Positions 14,075 to 22,292 of a DNA stretch of 24,823 nucleotides are shown in pieces. How positions within the stretch are numbered: position 1 is the stretch's first letter; every line of letters starts with the position of its first letter. The position numbers and the translations under genes were made by a program. The notes under the pieces are model-generated. The model was not told the origin of the DNA. It did no database searches and saw nothing but the letters and a program-made list of their open reading frames with translations. Source of the DNA: DATFPQ01 sp035264765 (lineage in GTDB: Bacteria; Actinomycetota; Actinomycetes; Actinomycetales; Angustibacteraceae); NCBI GenBank assembly GCA_035264765.1, contig DATFPQ010000262.1, forward strand, positions 1 through 24,823. Direction: 5' to 3'.

Positions 14075-14827
14075 GTGCCGCACCTGTCCACCAGCGCCCC
14101 CGCTGCCGCCGTACCGGCTCCGCTGCAGGGGGTCGCGCTGACCCGCCGGGCGCGAAAGGTTTACCGCGGCCTGCTGGAGCTGTACCCGTACGCCCACTGC
14201 GAGCTCGACTTCGAGACCCCGCTGCAGCTGCTCGTGGCCACCGTGCTCTCGGCCCAGACGACCGACGTCCGGGTCAACCAGGTCACGCCGGCGCTGTTCG
14301 CGCGCTATCCGGATGCCGCCGCGCTGGCGGCTGCCGACCGCTCCGAGGTGGAGGCGCTGATCCAGCCGACCGGCTTCTTCCGCGCAAAGACCGACACCCT
14401 GATAAAGCTCAGCGCGGCCTTGGTCGAGCGGTTCGGCGGTGAGGTCCCGCCCCGCCTGGACGACCTGGTCACGCTGCCCGGCGTGGGCCGCAAGACGGCG
14501 AACGTGGTGCTGGGCAACGCCTTCGGCATCCCGGGCATCACCGTCGACACGCACTTCGGCCGGCTCGCCCGGCGTTTCGGCTGGACCCAGGAGACCGACC
14601 CGGTCCGGGTGGAGCACGAGGTGGGTGCCCTCTTCCCCAAGCGCGACTGGACCATGCTGTCGCACGTCCTGATCTTCCATGGACGCCGCACCTGCCACGC
14701 GCGCAAGCCCGCCTGTGGCGCCTGCCCCGTGGCCTCCCTCTGCCCGTCCTACGGCGAGGGGGAGACCGACCCGGTCAAGGCCCGCAAGCTGCTCAAGTTC
14801 GAGCGGGCCGCCGAGGCGCTTCCGTGA
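14075..14827 (+). CDS. nth: Endonuclease III (DNA glycosylase/AP lyase)
   Basis: A 250-residue base-excision repair enzyme that removes oxidised pyrimidines and cuts the abasic site. CELDFETPLQLLVATVLSAQ is followed by TTDVRVN. The helix-hairpin-helix LPGVGRKTANVVLGNAFG contains the catalytic Lys, and ITVDTHFGRLARR contains the catalytic Asp. The cluster loop C-x6-C-x2-C-x5-C is intact (CHARKPACGACPVASLC). There is no Shine-Dalgarno sequence. TACGCT (14063-14068) lies with its last base 7 nt before the GTG at 14075, supporting leaderless initiation there; the in-frame GTG at 14054 is the alternative. The TGA overlaps the next GTG. M. tuberculosis has a thioredoxin-like gene between nth and the Nudix gene that is absent here. 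Confidence 0.95.
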   Translation: MPHLSTSAPAAAVPAPLQGVALTRRARKVYRGLLELYPYAHCELDFETPLQLLVATVLSAQTTDVRVNQVTPALFARYPDAAALAAADRSEVEALIQPTGFFRAKTDTLIKLSAALVERFGGEVPPRLDDLVTLPGVGRKTANVVLGNAFGIPGITVDTHFGRLARRFGWTQETDPVRVEHEVGALFPKRDWTMLSHVLIFHGRRTCHARKPACGACPVASLCPSYGEGETDPVKARKLLKFERAAEALP

Positions 14828-15486
14828 GCCCAGCGGCCGTGCCGCTGCCGGCCGACTGGCTGCAGCGGCTGGCCCGCGTGCCCGATAAGGCGCGCCGGAA
14901 GGACCTGTCCCGGTTCCCGGTGCCGGAGGAGGGTGGCCGCCCCTCGGCGGTGCTCATGCTCTTCGGCGCCGAGGACGGCACACCGGACCTGCTGCTCACC
15001 CAGCGCGCCGACACGATGCGGCGGCACCCGGGGCAGGTCTCCTTTCCCGGCGGCGCGCAGGACGCGACCGACGACGGACCGGTCGCGGCTGCGCTGCGGG
15101 AGGCCCAGGAGGAGACCGGCCTCGACATCGCCGGTGTCGACGTCCTGGGGACGCTGCCCGCCCTGTACCTGCCACCGAGCGGCTTCGTGGTCACTCCGGT
15201 CCTGGCCTGGTGGCGGTCGCCGTCACCGGTCCGCGTGGTCGACCCGGCCGAGGTGTCGGCCGTGGTCCGGGTACCGCTGGCCGAGCTCTTGGACCCGGCC
15301 AACCGGGCCACCGTCCGGCACCCGAGCGGCTACGTCGGGCCGACCTTCCAGGCGCGTGGCCTCTTCGTCTGGGGTTTCACGGCCGGGCTGCTGTCGCGGG
15401 TGCTGGCCCTTGCCGGGCTGGAGCTGCCCTGGGACCGCCACCGCCAGGTGCCCTTGCCCGACCGCGTGCAGGCCCTGCTGTCGTGA
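14824..15486 (+). CDS. Nudix hydrolase, CoA pyrophosphatase type (NudL/Rv3672c-like)
   Basis: A 220-residue Nudix enzyme. LLLTQRADTMRRHPGQVSFP followed by GGAQDATDDGPVAAALREAQ and EETGLD is the diagnostic NudL/NUDT7-type signature (UPF0035 segment LRxHxGQVxFPGG joined to the Nudix box). Such enzymes cleave CoA and its derivatives to 3',5'-ADP and phosphopantetheine. The box keeps the REAQEE metal ligands. GTG start at 14824 overlapping the nth stop; the TGA overlaps the marP GTG. The three genes form a coupled operon. Confidence 0.92.
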   Translation: MSPAAVPLPADWLQRLARVPDKARRKDLSRFPVPEEGGRPSAVLMLFGAEDGTPDLLLTQRADTMRRHPGQVSFPGGAQDATDDGPVAAALREAQEETGLDIAGVDVLGTLPALYLPPSGFVVTPVLAWWRSPSPVRVVDPAEVSAVVRVPLAELLDPANRATVRHPSGYVGPTFQARGLFVWGFTAGLLSRVLALAGLELPWDRHRQVPLPDRVQALLS

Positions 15487-16691
15487 CCGGTGCCACGGTG
15501 GTCGACCTGGTCCTCGCCGTCGTCCTGGTGGCCTACGCGGCGTCCGGGTACCGGCGGGGGTTCGTCGTCGGCATGGGCTCGCTCGCGGGGTTCGTCGGCG
15601 GCGGCGCGCTGGCCATGTGGGGCCTGCCCAAGGTGCTCGAGCGCTGGTCCGTCTACGACGCCGAGGACATCCGGCGGGTCGTCGTGCTGCTGGCCGGCGT
15701 CCTGGCGGCGGCCGCGGTCGGGCAGGCCGTCGGGTCGGCCCTGGCCGGCCGGGTCCGGCGTCGGGTGACCGCCGCTCCGGCGCGGGCGCTCGACTCCTTG
15801 CTCGGCGCCGTGGCCAGCGTCCTCGCCGTCTGTGCGCTGGTGTGGCTGCTCGCCGCCGCCGTTCGCGGTGGCCCGTCCCCCTCGCTGTCCCGTGCGGTGG
15901 GCCAGTCGCGGGTGGTCGGAGCGCTCGACGAGGTCGTGCCTCCCGCGGGCAGCCGGCTGTTCGCGGGGTTCCGCGACCTACTGGGCGCCGAGGGCTTCCC
16001 GCGGGTCTTCGAGGGCTTCGGGCCCGAGCGGATCCGGCCGGTGCAGCCGCCGGACCCGCGGGTCCGCGGCAACGCCGGAATCCAGGCGGCGGCCCGCAGC
16101 GTGGTGAAGATCACCGGGACGGCGGTCGCCTGCAGCCGCTCCCAAGAGGGCAGCGGCTGGGTGCTGCGGCCGGGCACCGTGGTGACGAACGCCCACGTCG
16201 TCGCCGGTGTGACCCGTCCGCGGGTGCGGGTCGGCGGCGTCGGCCGGTCGTACCCAGGCCGGGTGGTGGTCTTCGACCCGGTGCGCGACCTTGCCGTCGT
16301 CGACGTGCCGGACCTTCCCGCGCCGGCGCTGCCGCGGGCCGCCGACCTCAGCAGGGGCGACACCGCCGTGGTCGCCGGCTTCCCGCTGGACGGCCCCTAC
16401 CGGCTGGACGCCGCACGGGTCCGCGAGGTGATCAGCGCCCGCGGTGAGGACATCTACGGGCAGGGGCCGTCGGTGCGTGAGGTGTACTCGCTGTACGCCC
16501 GCGTGCGGCCGGGCAACTCCGGTGGCCCGCTCCTGTCGCCGGACGGCGAGGTGGTCGGCGTGGTGTTCGCCAAGAGCCTGGACGCCGACGACACGGGGTA
16601 TGCCCTCACGATGGACGAGGCCGAGCCGGTGCTCGACGCCGCCCGGACGGCGGACGACCCGGTCGACGTGGGCGGCTGCGCGGCGGGGTGA
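15483..16691 (+). CDS. marP: Membrane-bound periplasmic serine protease (MarP-like)
   Basis: A 402-residue protein with a CvpA-like N-terminal membrane part (four hydrophobic segments, about 5-22, 27-48, 63-88 and 104-128). A chymotrypsin-fold protease follows: His238 in TNAHVV, Asp269 in DPVRDLAVV and Ser346 in RPGNSGGPLL. Cys217 and Cys399 match the disulfide pair (Cys214-Cys395) known in M. tuberculosis MarP, which protects the cell at low pH and acts on a peptidoglycan hydrolase. With PonA2 in the same locus, a shared wall-maintenance role is plausible. GTG start overlaps the Nudix stop. About 5 kb of conserved order around it supports orthology. Confidence 0.95.
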   Translation: MTGATVVDLVLAVVLVAYAASGYRRGFVVGMGSLAGFVGGGALAMWGLPKVLERWSVYDAEDIRRVVVLLAGVLAAAAVGQAVGSALAGRVRRRVTAAPARALDSLLGAVASVLAVCALVWLLAAAVRGGPSPSLSRAVGQSRVVGALDEVVPPAGSRLFAGFRDLLGAEGFPRVFEGFGPERIRPVQPPDPRVRGNAGIQAAARSVVKITGTAVACSRSQEGSGWVLRPGTVVTNAHVVAGVTRPRVRVGGVGRSYPGRVVVFDPVRDLAVVDVPDLPAPALPRAADLSRGDTAVVAGFPLDGPYRLDAARVREVISARGEDIYGQGPSVREVYSLYARVRPGNSGGPLLSPDGEVVGVVFAKSLDADDTGYALTMDEAEPVLDAARTADDPVDVGGCAAG

Positions 16692-16698
16692 CGTCCCC

Positions 16699-16785
16699 GT
16701 GGGCGCCGTTACTCCACCCCAGCGTCGTCGCTGGGCGTCCCTACTTCACTAGGTTCGTCGCGGGGTGACCCCGCGCCAATTGAGG
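16699..16785. repeat. Intergenic element copy B (paired with 12729-12815), two hairpins
   Basis: Copy B lies between the convergent marP and epoxide-hydrolase-like genes. It aligns without gaps to copy A, with GTGGGCGCCGTTACT at the left and CGCGGGGTGACCCCGCG at the right. It has a second stem not present in copy A: CCCAGCG-TCGT-CGCTGGG (16718-16735). The right hairpin CGCGGGG-tga-CCCCGCG spans 16759-16775. It is placed to terminate both neighbouring transcripts. Confidence 0.6.
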
Positions 16786-16806
16786 AGGCGGCGCCGCGGC
16801 TGGGCG

Positions 16807-17727
16807 TCAGGTACGCGGCAGGGACGCCAGCCACTCCAGCAGCAGGCGGGTGACGTCGTCCGGCCGCTCCTCGGGCAGAAAGTGACCGGCCGGCAGCTCC
16901 TCGTACCGGTACGGGCCGGCGGCCCACCGGCGTGACACGCGCGCGGTGGCGGGCAGGACGACGCCGTCGTGGGCGCCGTGCAGCTGCAGCACCGGCACGG
17001 TCACCGGACGGTGGACCGCGCCGCGGAAGGCCCGGCCGTCCGCGCGAACGGTCGACCGGAACACCCAGCGGTAGTACTCCATCGCCGAGTGCGCCACGAA
17101 CGGCACCCGCATCGCGTCGACGTACGCCTGGACCAGCCGCCGCCCGGAGGCGTCGCTGCGGGGCCAGTCGTGGCCACCCGCGGCCAGCAGCCCGGGGACG
17201 GTCGCGGCGTCGCGCGTGAGCGCCCGCTCCGGGGCGATCGGCACCTGGTAGCCCAGGATGTGCCGGCTGGCCCGCAGCTGTGCCGGGGACCGCCGGAGGG
17301 CGCGCTCCAGCTGCAGCGGGTGCGCCATGGACAATGCAGCGACGGCGCGGGTCACCTCCGGCTGCAGCGCGGGCATCGACCAGGCGATCCAGCCGCCCCA
17401 GTCGTGCCCGACCACCACGGCGTCGTCGGCGCCCAGCGACCGCACCACCGCGGCGACGTCGGCCGCGAGCGTCTGGGTGTCATAGCCCCGGGGCGGCTTG
17501 TCGGACGCGCCGTACCCGCGCAGGTCCAGCGCCACGGCCTGGTAACCGGCCGCCGCCAGGGCCGGCAGCTGGCCCCGCCAGCACCACCACATCTGCGGAA
17601 ACCCGTGTAGCAGGACGACGAGCGGGCCGGCACCCGCCTCAGCGACGTGGAAGCGCGCGCCGTTTGCCGAGATGAAGCGGTGCCGCCACGGGCCTTCGTG
17701 CAGAACGTGCGTGGCGTCGACGGTCAC
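16807..17727 (-). CDS. Epoxide hydrolase-like alpha/beta hydrolase (EphE-like)
   Basis: A 306-residue hydrolase. HGFPQMWWCWR (41-51) is the oxyanion motif, and GHDWGG (107-112) puts Asp109 as nucleophile, as in epoxide hydrolases and haloalkane dehalogenases. HGAHDG provides Asp254 and AGHFLPEE provides His282. LGYQVP in the cap supplies a possible epoxide-activating Tyr160, which favours epoxide hydrolase. Position after marP matches M. tuberculosis ephE. The GTG at 17727 starts 10 bp after the stop of the upstream membrane-protein gene; no strong ribosome site, so coupling is likely. Natural substrate unknown. Confidence 0.87.
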   Translation of the reverse strand: MTVDATHVLHEGPWRHRFISANGARFHVAEAGAGPLVVLLHGFPQMWWCWRGQLPALAAAGYQAVALDLRGYGASDKPPRGYDTQTLAADVAAVVRSLGADDAVVVGHDWGGWIAWSMPALQPEVTRAVAALSMAHPLQLERALRRSPAQLRASRHILGYQVPIAPERALTRDAATVPGLLAAGGHDWPRSDASGRRLVQAYVDAMRVPFVAHSAMEYYRWVFRSTVRADGRAFRGAVHRPVTVPVLQLHGAHDGVVLPATARVSRRWAAGPYRYEELPAGHFLPEERPDDVTRLLLEWLASLPRT

Positions 17728-17737
17728 CCGGCGGTGC

Positions 17738-18262
17738 TCACGGGGCGGGGTGCGGCTTGGCGCGCTTGAGGGTCTCGACGGTGTGCGTGACCGTGCGCTG
17801 CGTGCGCTCCGGCTTGCCGATCTTGCCCATCCGGCTCTTGCCCACGAGTGCCAGGATGCCGGCGATGACGAGCACGACCACGGCGACGATCAGGAAGGAC
17901 AGCCAGCGCGGCAGCCCGAGGGCGAACAGGCCGTACGCGGCGGCGAACAGCAGCAGCATCAGCCCGAGGAAGCCCAGGACACCGGCGACGACGAAGCCGA
18001 CCGCGCCGGCCACGGCGTTCTTGGTCTCGGCCTGGAGCTCGAGCTTGGCGAGCGCGACCTCCGACCGCATGATCGTGGAGAAGTCGCGGGACGCGTCGGA
18101 GAACAACTGTCCGACCGTGCGCTCGCCCTGCCGGGCGTCGGCCAGCGCCTCGCGCGCGGTCCGCGAGGACGCCCGGTGCGCGCCGGCGACGTCGGCACGC
18201 ACCCGCAGGTCTGCGGGAGCGCTTCGGGCGGGCGTCGGTTCGGGGCTAGCGGTCATGGACAT
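17738..18262 (-). CDS. Holin-X/YqjE-type small membrane protein (DUF1469, Rv3669-like)
   Basis: A 174-residue protein with a soluble N-terminal part. GQLFSDASRDFSTIMRSEVA, continuing LAKLEL, is typical of the actinobacterial phage-holin superfamily 6/YqjE family. It is followed by two membrane helices (about 83-107 and 116-140) and a basic C-terminus. It is not a phage gene; such proteins are chromosomal and of unknown function. ATG 18262 (GAGG 6 nt upstream) and ATG 18256 (GGAAGG 8 nt upstream) are equally possible. It lies upstream of the epoxide-hydrolase gene in a two-gene unit. A 159-bp gap separates it from the divergent antiporter; it holds no clear element beyond a TAGCGT -10-like hexamer facing the antiporter. 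Confidence 0.85.
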   Translation of the reverse strand: MSMTASPEPTPARSAPADLRVRADVAGAHRASSRTAREALADARQGERTVGQLFSDASRDFSTIMRSEVALAKLELQAETKNAVAGAVGFVVAGVLGFLGLMLLLFAAAYGLFALGLPRWLSFLIVAVVVLVIAGILALVGKSRMGKIGKPERTQRTVTHTVETLKRAKPHPAP

Positions 18263-18421
18263 GGCCTTCCTCGGGGCAGCCGATCGTCCCGCAGCCTACG
18301 GGTACGCCGCCGGAGGCGCCTCCCTTCAGCCCGACGCCGGGCACCGGGTCGGGTAGCGTTCCGTCCGGAGTGCCGGGAAGGCTGGTCGGCGATCGCCTCG
18401 TCCTGCCTTGGGAGACCGCCC

Positions 18422-19891
18422 GTGCACGACACTCTGACCTTCGGCCTGGTGGTCCTCTGCGCCTGCGGCGCGGGCCTGCTGGCCGTGCAGTCACACGCTC
18501 TCTCCCAGCGGATCCGCGTGCCGGCGCCGGCCCTGTTTCTCGTGGCTGCCGCGTGCGCGGTGCGGTTCATGCCGGGGCTGGAGCCGAGCGCCCGCACCGT
18601 GGAGCGGGTCGTCACCGTGGCGCTGCTCGTGATCTTGTTCGAGGGTGGCATGGGAATCGGTGCCGGCCGGTTTCGCTCGGCAGGGTCCGCCGTCCTCGGC
18701 TTAGGAGTGCTGGGGACCTTCGCCACGGTGGCCGGCGCGAGTGTCCTCGCGCACGCCGTACTGGGGATCGACTGGTACCTCGCAGTTCTGCTCGCGACCG
18801 CCATCGCGCCCACCGACCCCGCGGTGGTCTTCTCGGTGCTGGGGCAGCGGGAGGTGGAGGGGCGCAGCGGCACCGTCCTCGAGGGCGAGTCAGGCGCGAA
18901 CGACCCGGTCGGCATCGCGCTGATGGCGGCGCTGCTCAGCGCCGGGTCGCTGTCGGGTGGCGCGCTGGCACAGGTCGCGGGCACCTTCGTGCTGCAGATG
19001 CTCGTAGGCGCTGTCGTGGGAGTGGTCGGCGGCCGGTTGCTGCTGCTGCTCATGCGGCGGGTGCAACTGCCCGGCGAGGGGCTTTACCCGGTCCGGACCC
19101 TAGTGGTGGCCGGGATCCTGTTCGGCGCGGCGACCATCGCGCACGGCTCTGGGTTCCTTGCGGTGTTCCTGGCCGGTGTGGTGATCGGGGACGAGCGGGC
19201 GCCGTTCAAGCGCGAGATCGAGCGTTTCCATGCGGCACTCGCAAGCCTGGCCGAGATCGTGGCCTTCGCCTACCTGGGTTTCACGGTCGACCTCAACGTC
19301 CTGCTGCGCCGGGACGTCCTCTTGCCGGGCCTGGTGATCGGGGTCCTGCTCGCGGTGCTCGTCCGTCCGGTCGTCGCGCTGCCCGTGCTGATGCCCGTAC
19401 GGCTCACCTGGGGGGAGCGGGTCTTCGTGCTCTTCGCAGGGCTCAAGGGCGCGGTGCCGCTGCTGCTGGGCAGCCTGTTGCTGCCCTTGCCGGGCGGCGA
19501 CCGGCTGTACGGCGTCGTCGTCGTCGTCGTTCTCGTGTCGGTGCTGCTACAGGGGTCGCTGGTGCCCACCGTGGCTCGGCTGCTCCACGTAGGGATGCGT
19601 CCGGTCGAGCCCGAGCCGTTCGCGTCGGGCATGCGGCTGCCCGCCGAGCCGGCCGGGGAGCGCCGGCTGACGGTCAGCACCGGGTCGGCAGCCGACGGTC
19701 GGCAGATCGACGAGCTCCCCGGACTCGCCGAGGGCACCTGGGTCAGCATGGTCCGACGCGAAGGTGCGCTCGTCCCGGTGCGCGGCCGGACCCGCCTGCT
19801 CGCGGGCGACGAGGTCCTGCTCCTCGTCGACCCCGAGCAGGACGAACGCGACGTCTCGGCGTTGTTCGGTAGCTCGCGGCTGGGCAGCTAA
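18422..19891 (+). CDS. CvrA/NhaP2-type potassium (sodium)/proton antiporter with RCK_C domain
   Basis: A 489-residue CPA1 transporter. About 12-13 hydrophobic segments fill residues 5-395. Key motifs are ILFEGGM (71-77), IAPTDPAVVFSVL (128-140) and ESGANDPVGIA (156-166) with the ion-binding Asn160-Asp161 pair. The cytoplasmic C-terminal part from about 415 is an RCK_C/TrkA_C-like domain (RQIDELPGLAEGTWVSMVRR, LLAGDEVLLLVD), usually a site for nucleotide or ion control. The GTG at 18422 has GGGAG 7 nt upstream; the open frame further upstream has no family content. A GTC run at 19515-19532 encodes six Val residues in a row. It converges on glpK with 10 bp between the stop codons. Confidence 0.9.
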   Translation: MHDTLTFGLVVLCACGAGLLAVQSHALSQRIRVPAPALFLVAAACAVRFMPGLEPSARTVERVVTVALLVILFEGGMGIGAGRFRSAGSAVLGLGVLGTFATVAGASVLAHAVLGIDWYLAVLLATAIAPTDPAVVFSVLGQREVEGRSGTVLEGESGANDPVGIALMAALLSAGSLSGGALAQVAGTFVLQMLVGAVVGVVGGRLLLLLMRRVQLPGEGLYPVRTLVVAGILFGAATIAHGSGFLAVFLAGVVIGDERAPFKREIERFHAALASLAEIVAFAYLGFTVDLNVLLRRDVLLPGLVIGVLLAVLVRPVVALPVLMPVRLTWGERVFVLFAGLKGAVPLLLGSLLLPLPGGDRLYGVVVVVVLVSVLLQGSLVPTVARLLHVGMRPVEPEPFASGMRLPAEPAGERRLTVSTGSAADGRQIDELPGLAEGTWVSMVRREGALVPVRGRTRLLAGDEVLLLVDPEQDERDVSALFGSSRLGS

Positions 19892-19901
19892 GGGGTCGGG
19901 G

Positions 19902-21416
19902 CTAGTCCTCGTGCTCCGCCCAGTCCAGCGTGCGCTGCACCGCCTGCTTCCAGCGGCCGTACAGCTTCTCGCGCTGGTCCGCGTCCATCGACGGGGTCCA
20001 ACGCTTGTCCTCCGCCCACTGCCGGCGCAGCTCGTCCTGGTCCGCCCAGAACCCGACCGCCAGCCCGGCCGCGTACGCCGCGCCGAGCGCCGTCGTCTCG
20101 GTGACCACGGGACGGATCACCGGCACGTCCAGCAGGTCGGCCTGAAACTGCATCAGCGTGTCGTTGACGACCATGCCGCCGTCGACCTTGAGCTCGGTCA
20201 GCGCGACGCCGGAGTCGGCGTCCATCGCCTCGACCACCTCGCGGGACTGGTACGCGGTCGCCTCCAGCGCCGCCCGTGCGAGGTGCCCCTTGTTGACGTA
20301 CCGGGTGAGCCCGACGATGACGCCGCGGGCGTCCGAACGCCAGTAGGGGGCGAAGAGCCCGGAGAACGCGGGGACGATGTAGGCGCCGCCGTTGTCCTCG
20401 ACGCCCTTCGCGAGCTCCTCGATCTCCGCAGCGCTGCTAATGAGGCCGACGTTGTCGCGCAGCCACTGCACCAGCGAGCCGGTGACGGCGATCGAGCCCT
20501 CGAGCGCGTAGACCGGCGCCTCCTCCCCGATCCGGTAGCAGACCGTTGTCAGCAACCCGTTGCGGCTCATCACCTTCTCGGTGCCGGTGTTGAGCAGGAG
20601 GAAGTTGCCGGTGCCGTAGGTGTTCTTCGCGGTTCCGGGCTCGAAGCAGACCTGACCGAAGGTGGCCGCCTGCTGGTCGCCGAGGATGCCGGCGATGGGC
20701 ACGCCGCGCAGTACGCCGCGCTCGCGAGTATTGCCGTACACCTCGGACGACGACCGGATCTGCGGCAGCATCGACATCGGCAGGCCCATCTCGCCGACGA
20801 TCTCCTCGTCCCAGTCCAGGGTGTCGAGGTCCATCATCAACGTGCGGGAGGCGTTGGTGACGTCGGTGATGTGGATGCCGCCCTCGGGGCCGCCGGTCAT
20901 GTTCCAGACCAGCCAGCTGTCCATCGTCCCGAACAACAGGTCGCCGTTCTCCGCCTTCTCGCGCGCCCCCTCGACGTTGTCGAGCACCCAGCGCGCCTTC
21001 GGCCCGGCGAAGTAGGTGGCGAGGGGCAGGCCGACGCGGTCCTTGTACCGTTCGGCGCCACCGCCCAGCTCGCCGAGCTGCTGGCAGATCCGCTCGGTCC
21101 GCGTGTCCTGCCAGACGATCGCGTTGTACACGGGCTTGCCGGTCGTCTTGTCCCACACCAGCGTGGTCTCGCGCTGGTTGGTGATGCCGATGACCTGGAC
21201 GTCCTCCGCGGACAGGTCGGCGCTGGCCAGGGCCCGGGCGACGACCTCGCGGGTGTTCGTCCAGATCTCCGCCGCGTCGTGCTCCACCCAGCCGGCCCGC
21301 GGGAAGATCTGCTGGTGCTCGAGCTGGGCGACGGACGCGACGGCGCCGTCGTGGTCGAAGATCATGCACCGCGTGCTGGTGGTGCCCTGGTCGATGGCGG
21401 CGACGAAACGGCTCAC
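19902..21416 (-). CDS. glpK: Glycerol kinase
   Basis: A 504-residue FGGY-family kinase making glycerol 3-phosphate. The N-terminal phosphate loop is AAIDQGTTSTRC (Asp9). IVWQDTRTERI, QVIGITNQRETTL (substrate side), YGTGNFLLLNTG and the C-terminal DGGMVVNDTLMQFQADLL are all family hallmarks. Length is normal for GlpK. The GTG at 21416 has GGAGG 5 nt upstream. It lies 52 bp downstream of glpF on the same strand. Confidence 0.97.
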   Translation of the reverse strand: MSRFVAAIDQGTTSTRCMIFDHDGAVASVAQLEHQQIFPRAGWVEHDAAEIWTNTREVVARALASADLSAEDVQVIGITNQRETTLVWDKTTGKPVYNAIVWQDTRTERICQQLGELGGGAERYKDRVGLPLATYFAGPKARWVLDNVEGAREKAENGDLLFGTMDSWLVWNMTGGPEGGIHITDVTNASRTLMMDLDTLDWDEEIVGEMGLPMSMLPQIRSSSEVYGNTRERGVLRGVPIAGILGDQQAATFGQVCFEPGTAKNTYGTGNFLLLNTGTEKVMSRNGLLTTVCYRIGEEAPVYALEGSIAVTGSLVQWLRDNVGLISSAAEIEELAKGVEDNGGAYIVPAFSGLFAPYWRSDARGVIVGLTRYVNKGHLARAALEATAYQSREVVEAMDADSGVALTELKVDGGMVVNDTLMQFQADLLDVPVIRPVVTETTALGAAYAAGLAVGFWADQDELRRQWAEDKRWTPSMDADQREKLYGRWKQAVQRTLDWAEHED

Positions 21417-21468
21417 GAGGTCCTCCGGTCAGATGTGATGAGCGGGTGCGCCGTGGTGCGGCGAGGGG

Positions 21469-22197
21469 TCAGAAGGCCTGCGACGCGAGGCCCGCGAGCA
21501 CGCCGCCGATCACCGGTCCCACGACCGGCACCCAGGAGTAGCCCCAGTTGCTGGGGTCCTTGCGCGGTATGGGCAGCACAGCATGGGCGATCCGCGGGCC
21601 AAGGTCGCGGGCCGGGTTGATGGCGTATCCGGTAGGGCCGCCGAGGCTGGCGCCGATGCCCAGCACCAGCAGTGCCGCCGCGAGCGGCCCGAGGCTCGCA
21701 GGGGTCTGGCTCTTGCCGAAGAAGAGGATGACGAAGACCAGGACGAACGTCGCGATGACCTCGGTGACGACATTCCACGCGTAGCTCGGAATCGTCGGGC
21801 CGGTCGAGAAGATCAGGCTCGGGGCTTCGGCGCGGTCGTCGAACTGCTTCTTGTAGGTCAGCCAGCACAGCACCGCGCCCAGGAACGCGCCGGCGAACTC
21901 GCCGAGGATGTACACGAGAGTCGACGTCGCGTTCACGTCCACGCCGCCCTGCGAGTAGGTCGTGGCACCGCTGGCCAGGATCCCCAGGGTGACCGCGGGG
22001 TTGAGGTGCGCGCCGGAGCGGTAGCCGACGTACACGCCCGCGAACACGCCCAAGCCCCAGCCGAAGTTGATGAGCAGCCAGCCCCCGCCAGATCCCAGGC
22101 TCCGGGGGAGCACCACGTTGGCAACCACGCCGGTGCCCAGCAGCAGAAGAGTGGCCGTGCCGGCGAGCTCGCTGAGGAAGACCGTTCCGAGGCTCAC
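21469..22197 (-). CDS. glpF: Glycerol uptake facilitator (aquaglyceroporin)
   Basis: A 242-residue MIP-family channel with six membrane segments and both pore motifs: HLNPAVT (NPA at 66-68) and INPARDLGPR (NPA at 194-196). Asp198 after the second NPA is the glycerol-channel signature (NPARD). The GTG at 22197 has AGGGAG 4 nt upstream. It is first in the glpF-glpK unit and divergent from glpD. Confidence 0.95.
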   Translation of the reverse strand: MSLGTVFLSELAGTATLLLLGTGVVANVVLPRSLGSGGGWLLINFGWGLGVFAGVYVGYRSGAHLNPAVTLGILASGATTYSQGGVDVNATSTLVYILGEFAGAFLGAVLCWLTYKKQFDDRAEAPSLIFSTGPTIPSYAWNVVTEVIATFVLVFVILFFGKSQTPASLGPLAAALLVLGIGASLGGPTGYAINPARDLGPRIAHAVLPIPRKDPSNWGYSWVPVVGPVIGGVLAGLASQAF

Positions 22198-22282
22198 GTC
22201 GCTCCCTCCGCGCCGGGCGCGCTGCTTGCGCTCGACGCCACGTCGTCGTGTGGCTGCCAGGTCTACCCGATCTTGTTGGGAA

Positions 22283-22292
22283 GTGCTAGCAC
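22283..22292. promoter_or_regulatory. Palindrome GTGCTAGCAC in the glpF/glpD divergent region
   Basis: A perfect 10-bp palindrome near the middle of the 193-bp gap (22198-22390) shared by the glpF-glpK and glpD promoters. A repressor of the GlpR, GylR or similar type could bind here. TACCGT near 22355 is a possible -10 for glpD. Motif evidence only. Confidence 0.4.

Noticed and set aside
17738..18262. Prophage origin suggested by the holin-type protein
   Set aside because: This family is chromosomal in actinobacteria at the same position beside marP/ephE, and no other phage genes are nearby.
17672..18421. Long upstream extension of the antiporter frame
   Set aside because: It overlaps the holin-type and hydrolase genes on the other strand and has no membrane segments. 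The GTG at 18422 has a good ribosome site.
19515..19532. GTC trinucleotide run as a possible phase-variable repeat
   Set aside because: Only six in-frame units encoding valines inside a membrane helix; copy change would not shift the frame and the composition is expected there.
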